A stretch of 64,000 nt of DNA from assembly GCF_037023745.1 (NCBI RefSeq), contig NZ_CP146101.1:2534001-2598000 (forward strand), given 5' to 3'. Below are positions 60,444 to 64,000 of this stretch, one piece after another; positions within the stretch are counted from its first letter, which is position 1, and every line of letters begins with the position of its first letter. The stretch is from Streptomyces sp. SCSIO 30461. GTDB lineage: Bacteria > Actinomycetota > Actinomycetes > Streptomycetales > Streptomycetaceae. The position numbers were made by a program, and so were the translations under genes. The notes under the pieces were generated by a model, which saw only the letters and a list, made by a program, of their open reading frames with translations, searched no databases and had not been told where the DNA came from.

Positions 60444-62110
60444 CCTGGATCCACCGAGCGGTGCCTGCGCGGTGCCAGCCCAACGAAGAAGACGTGCCCT
60501 GTGACCTGCGAGGATGGGAGTTCTCTACGCTTCCAGCCCGCAGCAAGACAAGGCACGTCGTAAGTGAAATCTTCCCATACCGTCGCAGCGACCTTCGCGG
60601 CGTTCGATGACCCGAATCTCCTCGCGTACGGTGGGCTGGCTCCGGCGGTCCGACTGGCCGAGCGGTGCGGCCTGCCGGACCTGGCTGTCACGAAGGTGCG
60701 GCTCAAGGGTGTTGCGAACGGGGCCGGGGCAGCGGTCGGCGCGAAGGTGATGTCGCTGGTGGCGGGGATGCTCGCCGGAGCGGACAGCATCGACGACACG
60801 GATGTGCTGCGGCACGGGGCGGTGGCCAGGGCATTCGACGGAGTTCGCGCCCCGTCGACGCTGGGCACGTTTCTGCGGGCGTTCTCCTGGGGTCACGTGC
60901 GTCAACTGGAGTCGGCGGCACGGGCGTTCACCTGCAACCTCGCCGGACACTGCAATCTGCTGCCCGGCGGCGACCAGGTGGTGCACCTGGACATCGACTC
61001 CAAGGTCAAGCAGGTCTACGGGGCGGCCAAGCAGGGCGCCGAGCACGGCTACACCAAGGTGAGGGGCCTGCACTTCCAGATCGTCACCGCCTCCACTCCG
61101 CTGGCCGCGCCGGTAATCGTGGCCACCCGCCTGCGCAAGGGCTCGGCCGGCTCCGCCAAGGGCGCGGCCTCGCTGATCGCCGAGGCGATCAAGGCGGTGC
61201 GGGCGATGGGCGCCACCGGCACGATCGTGGTCCGCGGCGACTCGGCGTTCTTCTCCCACAAGGTCGTCGCCGCCTGCCGCCGCGCAGGCGCGCGGTTCTC
61301 CTTCGCCGTCGCGCAGCGCAAGAAGATCCGGGAGCTGATCGCCACCGTTCCCGAGGACGCCTGGACGGCGATCAAGTACCCGAAGGCGATCTGGGACAAG
61401 GACGAGCAGCGGTGGATCTCGGACGCGGAGGTCGCCGAGGTCGAGTACACCGCGTTCACCGGCAAGGCCAAGCGCTACCACGCCACCGCCCGGCTGCTGG
61501 TCCGCCGGGTCAAGCGCCTGAACGACGCCCACGTCCTGGACGGTCAGGGTGAGTTGTTCACTGTCTGGCGGTTCCATGCGGTGTTCACCGACCAGGTGCT
61601 GCCGCTGGTCGAGGCAGAAGCCGATCACCGCCGCCACGCGATCGTCGAGCAGGTCTTCGCCGATCTTGAGGACTCGGCCCTGGGGCACCTGCCCTCGGGG
61701 AAGTTCACCGCGAACGCGGCCTGGCTGACCCTGGCAGCCCTCGCCCACAACCTCACCCGGGCGCTGGGCGCGCTCGCCTCGGCCTTCCACGCCCGGGCCC
61801 GCACCGGCACCATCCGCCGCCAACTCATCGCGGTTCCAGCCCGATTGGCAGCCGGAGCACGCACCCTGACCTGGCACCTGCCGCAGCACTGGCCCTGGCG
61901 AGAGGCCTTCAGCGACCTGTGGACGGCCGTCGGCCACCGCCTGCGAACCTGACCACCCGGACGCCTGCCCGCCCACGACCAAGGACCTCGGAGACCCCGC
62001 CACCGGGACGGCCACCCGGCGACCACTCCTGCCCGCCAGCAGGAACGCCCCCGAATCCGCTCCGAAAATCACAGAGCCGCACTCATCGAATACGGCCCTG
62101 TGGATCCAGG
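60444..62110 (+). mobile_element. complete IS1380-family insertion sequence (1667 bp)
   Basis: Both ends begin with CCTGGATCCAC (left 60444-60454; right, reverse complemented, 62100-62110), after which the inverted repeats diverge. The element is flanked by a perfect 5-bp direct repeat TTCAG (60439-60443 and 62111-62115), consistent with target duplication. Size, one transposase and end structure fit IS1380. Intact ends, duplication and open frame suggest a fairly recent insertion. Confidence 0.88.
60564..61952 (+). CDS. IS1380-family DDE transposase
   Basis: Predicted 462-aa transposase that cuts and inserts the surrounding element. Conserved blocks include the first catalytic Asp region HLDIDSKVKQVYG, the second in TIVVRGDSAFFSHKVV, and a C-terminal block with HRRHAIVEQVFADLEDSALGHLPSG carrying the likely Glu. 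These match IS1380-type DDE enzymes. It starts with GTG at 60564, 120 bp inside the left end, and no frameshift or stop interrupts it, so the element may be active. It has no role in macrolide synthesis. Confidence 0.9.
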   Translation: MKSSHTVAATFAAFDDPNLLAYGGLAPAVRLAERCGLPDLAVTKVRLKGVANGAGAAVGAKVMSLVAGMLAGADSIDDTDVLRHGAVARAFDGVRAPSTLGTFLRAFSWGHVRQLESAARAFTCNLAGHCNLLPGGDQVVHLDIDSKVKQVYGAAKQGAEHGYTKVRGLHFQIVTASTPLAAPVIVATRLRKGSAGSAKGAASLIAEAIKAVRAMGATGTIVVRGDSAFFSHKVVAACRRAGARFSFAVAQRKKIRELIATVPEDAWTAIKYPKAIWDKDEQRWISDAEVAEVEYTAFTGKAKRYHATARLLVRRVKRLNDAHVLDGQGELFTVWRFHAVFTDQVLPLVEAEADHRRHAIVEQVFADLEDSALGHLPSGKFTANAAWLTLAALAHNLTRALGALASAFHARARTGTIRRQLIAVPARLAAGARTLTWHLPQHWPWREAFSDLWTAVGHRLRT

Positions 62111-62131
62111 TTCAGCCCAAGGGCTGTCCCC

Positions 62132-62292
62132 TAAGGGATGTCCCGCAATCCCGGCGGGCGCGCGGCGCTCCCCCAGAGCTTCGCCTGGGAGGTGTCCCCA
62201 GCTACGGCACTCCCCCTGGCTTCGCCGGAGGTGCCCCCACGCCGCGTTGTCGAATCGCCCGAATACGCCCAGTATGAGGACGGTCCTCCGCC
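62132..62292. repeat. second, truncated copy of the MITE-like element
   Basis: Begins TAAGGGATGTCCCG and contains CCGGCGGGCGCGCGGCGC and later AATACGCCCAGTATGAGGAC, then GTCCTCCGCC. Each corresponds in order and orientation to the minus-strand reading of 9872-10052 (TAAGGGCTGTCCCG, CCGGCGGGCGCGCGACGC, AGTACGTCCAGTACGAGGA, ATCCTCCGCC). The other end of the element is missing and is replaced by the tandem repeat. An extra AAGGGCTGTCCC sits just before it at 62119-62130. Confidence 0.6.
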
Positions 62293-62379
62293 TCCCGGTC
62301 CTCCGCCTCCCGGCCCTCCGCCTCCCGGCCCTCCGCCTCCCGGCCCTCCCGGCCCTCCCGGCCCTCCCGGCCCTCCCGG
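62284..62379. repeat. tandem repeat: four 15-bp then four 9-bp units
   Basis: Four copies of YCCTCCGCCTCCCGG (62284-62343) are followed directly by four copies of CCCTCCCGG (62344-62379). The 9-bp unit is the 15-bp unit with CCGCCT deleted. All but C are rare on the plus strand. Translated, it gives a PPG-type collagen-like peptide in one frame and a Gly/Pro-rich one on the other strand; neither is part of a recognisable gene. Confidence 0.85.
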
Positions 62380-62690
62380 GCCGCGGGGACGCCTCGCGTC
62401 ACAGCGTTGGGACGGTGGCCGCGGCGTCGACGTTCCCGGGTGGACCGACGGCCTCCCGACCGTCCTGTCTACTTCCCCCGCCGGACCTCGGGGCGCGGTG
62501 TGCGGCGGGTAGCGTTGTCCCGGCCGGACAGCCTTCAAGGGGGCCCGGAACAGGGGCGGCAGGAAGCCGCTGGTCCCACGCTGCCCGCCGGTCGGTGTGA
62601 ACTGCAGCCCTGCTCTGCTGAGGAGTCGAGATCCGAAAACCCGTGTACCGGTCACGTGAACGCACCGCGGGCCGATCGGATGTGAGGCCG

Positions 62691-63326
62691 ATGGTGCTGC
62701 CCCCGTCGCTGCGCGGGTGGCTCGGGGTGACCGCGGTCCTCGCCGCGCTGGTGGTCGTCGTGCTCGGAGTGCTGTACGCCGACGACAGCGAATCCGCCAT
62801 GGCGGATACACGGGTCGGGGCGATGGTGGACGGTGTGGGGACGCGGTCGCGCCACGTCGCCCTGGGCGTGGACTTCCTGGGGGAGCCCGTGGGAGCGGCG
62901 ATTCTGGTTGTCGCCGCCGTGGCGGGCTGCCTGCTGCTTCGCCGTCCTCGCGCTGCGGTGCTCGTCGTCGCCGGCACCGGCGTGACCGTGGGGACGGCGA
63001 CGCTGCTCAAGCCCCTGGTGGGACGCACCATCCACGACGGGCACCTGTCCTACCCGAGTGGGCACACCGCCTTCGTCACCGCGCTCGCCCTTGTGGTGGC
63101 GCTGCTCGCGGTCGGCCGGATCGGCCTCGGCAGGACGGCCGGTATCTCGCTCGCACTCGCCGCGGCGCTGATCGCGGGGGCTTCCATGGGCTGGGCGCAG
63201 GTCGCCCTGGGCGCGCACTACCCGACCGACGTGATCGGCGGCTGGTGCACCGCGCTGGCGGTGGTACCGGCGACCGCGTGGGTGGTGGACCGGACGGCTG
63301 AGGCCGTCCGGTGGAGGCATCGCTGA
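62691..63326 (+). CDS. PAP2-superfamily membrane phosphatase
   Basis: Predicted 211-aa membrane protein with an N-terminal transmembrane helix (WLGVTAVLAALVVVVLGVLY) and several further hydrophobic segments. The phosphatase signature is present: KPLVGR (motif 1), YPSGHTAF (motif 2) and GAHYPTDVIGG (motif 3, with the catalytic His and Asp). Family members hydrolyse phosphatidic acid, diacylglycerol pyrophosphate or undecaprenyl pyrophosphate at the membrane; the substrate here is unknown. ATG 62691 with GAGG 5-8 nt upstream is preferred; a GTG at 62643 in frame would add 16 hydrophilic residues. It is probably not part of the macrolide cluster. Confidence 0.87.
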   Translation: MVLPPSLRGWLGVTAVLAALVVVVLGVLYADDSESAMADTRVGAMVDGVGTRSRHVALGVDFLGEPVGAAILVVAAVAGCLLLRRPRAAVLVVAGTGVTVGTATLLKPLVGRTIHDGHLSYPSGHTAFVTALALVVALLAVGRIGLGRTAGISLALAAALIAGASMGWAQVALGAHYPTDVIGGWCTALAVVPATAWVVDRTAEAVRWRHR

Positions 63327-63368
63327 CGTCACGTCACGCCAGGCGGCGGAAGACGGGTTTGACCGGTC

Positions 63369-63782
63369 GTCACCGACGAGCAGTTCGCGAAGATGTGGAA
63401 CCCCTCGCTCGACGAAGGGAAGATCGGACAGATCTTGCTGACCGCGTGGATCGCCAAGGAGAGCCTGCGCACCATCCTTGCCCTGGCCCGCACCGGAGCC
63501 GACCGCGAGCAAGTAGGCCATGCCCGATGGAAGTTCCTGACCTGGTGCGCGGACTCAGGCATCCCCGAAGTTCGCACCCTCGCCGCCACCGTCGACCGCT
63601 GGTGGCTCGAAATCGCCGCGTCCATCGACACCGGTCACAGCAACGCCAAGAGCGAGGGCATCAACCGCGTGATCAAGCTCGTCGCCCGCAACGCGTTCGG
63701 GTTCCGCAACGCTGACAGTCAGCGTCTACGGACACGCTGCGTCACGACACGACGAGCCCGCGGATACCTCCGCACCGCTTAA
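63369..63782 (+). pseudogene. 3' remnant of an ISL3-family (IS204/IS1001/IS1096/IS1165) transposase
   Basis: A 137-codon open stretch from 63369 ends at TAA 63780-63782 and encodes VTDEQFAKMWNPSLDEGKIGQ..., then AWIAKESLRTILALART, then SIDTGHSNAKSEGINRVIKLVARNAFGFRN. The last block, with the conserved Asn/Lys/Glu run, is the C-terminal DDE region of ISL3-type transposases. The N-terminal two thirds are missing: a TGA stands at 63360-63362 and no upstream continuation is seen in other frames. No start codon or ribosome site is convincing. It is a decayed fragment. Confidence 0.82.
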
Positions 63783-64000
63783 CTTCGAAGACCCACTTTG
63801 ACTTCACTCGAGGGTGGCACGGCTTTGGGGAAGAGCGACTCGATTTCCCCGATCACAGCGAGTAGGGGAAGTCTCTGCGTGAAGCAGTTTCGTCGTTGAC
63901 TGCAGCGGCGACGCTCGCCAGGATCGCGAGGCGGGGGCGACGCCGAGGTGCTGGGCGGAGGTGAGTAGCGCCGAGGCGATCTCCGGTTGCCGTGGTCCAC
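63783..64000. other. right flank of the ISL3 remnant
   Basis: 218 bp after the transposase stop. GCACGGCTTTGGGGAAGAGC at 63817-63836, reverse complemented, begins GCTCTTCCCCAAAGC, resembling the GGCTCTTC-type inverted-repeat ends of ISL3 elements, so 63836 or so may be the right end of the element. Beyond it no gene is recognised. The minus-strand frame that spans the region is Arg/Pro-rich and resembles no family I know. Confidence 0.45.

Larger units (their letters stand above)
61953..62690. other. gene-poor stretch: IS end, repeat elements and low-complexity tract
   Basis: 738 bp without a convincing gene. It contains the right end of the IS1380 element (to 62110), a truncated relative of the 9.9-kb MITE-like element (62132-62292) and a CT/CG-rich tandem repeat (62284-62379). 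Two hairpin-forming segments lie around 62170-62192 (CCCCCAG...CTGGGAGG) and 62212-62234 (CCCCTGGC...GCCGGAGG), of a kind often seen between Streptomyces genes. About 300 bp of unremarkable GC-rich sequence precedes the PAP2 gene. Frames through it are shadows of the repeats. Confidence 0.6.

Noticed and set aside
62138..62512. Collagen-like PPG repeat protein
   Set aside because: The frame is created by a simple tandem repeat inside a repeat-element region, with no start site or family similarity outside the repeat.

Overview
The window is high-GC actinobacterial DNA, almost certainly Streptomyces (GC-rich third codon positions, GTG starts with GTGA/ATGA overlaps, typical Streptomyces intergenic repeats). 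About 60 kb of it is a modular type I polyketide synthase (PKS) cluster for a glycosylated 16-membered macrolide. The last 4 kb is a mobile-element-rich boundary with two housekeeping-type genes.

Minus-strand arm (read right to left, 46.2 kb to the left edge): a cytochrome P450; five PKS genes; a P450-like glycosyltransferase helper; a DesVII/TylM2-type glycosyltransferase; an N,N-dimethyltransferase; and a Sfp-type phosphopantetheinyl transferase. The PKS reads as loading KSQ-AT-ACP, M1 KS-AT-KR-ACP, M2 KS-AT-DH-KR-ACP / M3 KS-AT(malonyl)-DH-KR-ACP / M4 KS-AT-KR(dead)-ACP, M5 KS-AT(ethylmalonyl type)-DH-ER-KR-ACP / M6 KS-AT-KR-ACP / M7 KS-AT(malonyl)-KR-ACP-TE. Gene number, module split, reduction pattern and predicted extender units all agree with the tylactone (tylosin aglycone) synthase.

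Plus-strand arm (46.5-56.6 kb): a macrolide-family glycosyltransferase, a TylI/EryK-type P450, and dTDP-sugar genes. Thymidylyltransferase, 4,6-dehydratase, 3,4-ketoisomerase, 3-aminotransferase and the dimethyltransferase of the other arm make up a dTDP-mycaminose route. 2,3-dehydratase, 3-ketoreductase, a PLP/iron-sulfur 3-dehydratase (minus strand, 58.6-59.9 kb) and an epimerase point to a second, 2,3,6-trideoxyhexose. No 4-ketoreductase or 4-aminotransferase is seen, so the second sugar may stay a 4-ketose. A type II thioesterase and an ABC-F ribosome-protection protein complete the set. Two P450s, mycaminose and a trideoxy-4-keto sugar on tylactone suggest an acumycin/cirramycin-like product; this is inference.

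The most unusual feature is inside the PKS. Five acyltransferase domains (loading, M1, M2, M4, M6) share a nearly identical 1047-bp block of very unusual base and amino-acid composition, and larger mosaic identities extend out of it. This is a strong signature of gene conversion or recent domain copying. A small MITE-like intergenic repeat sits between the M6 and M7 genes, and a relative lies beside an IS1380-type insertion sequence at the right end.

Right boundary (60.0-64 kb): a DUF5302-type small protein with a terminator, an intact IS1380-family element with a 5-bp target duplication, low-complexity repeats, a PAP2 phosphatase and the 3' remnant of an ISL3-type transposase. No cluster regulator, crotonyl-CoA carboxylase/reductase or dedicated exporter is seen, so the cluster probably continues beyond the left edge.
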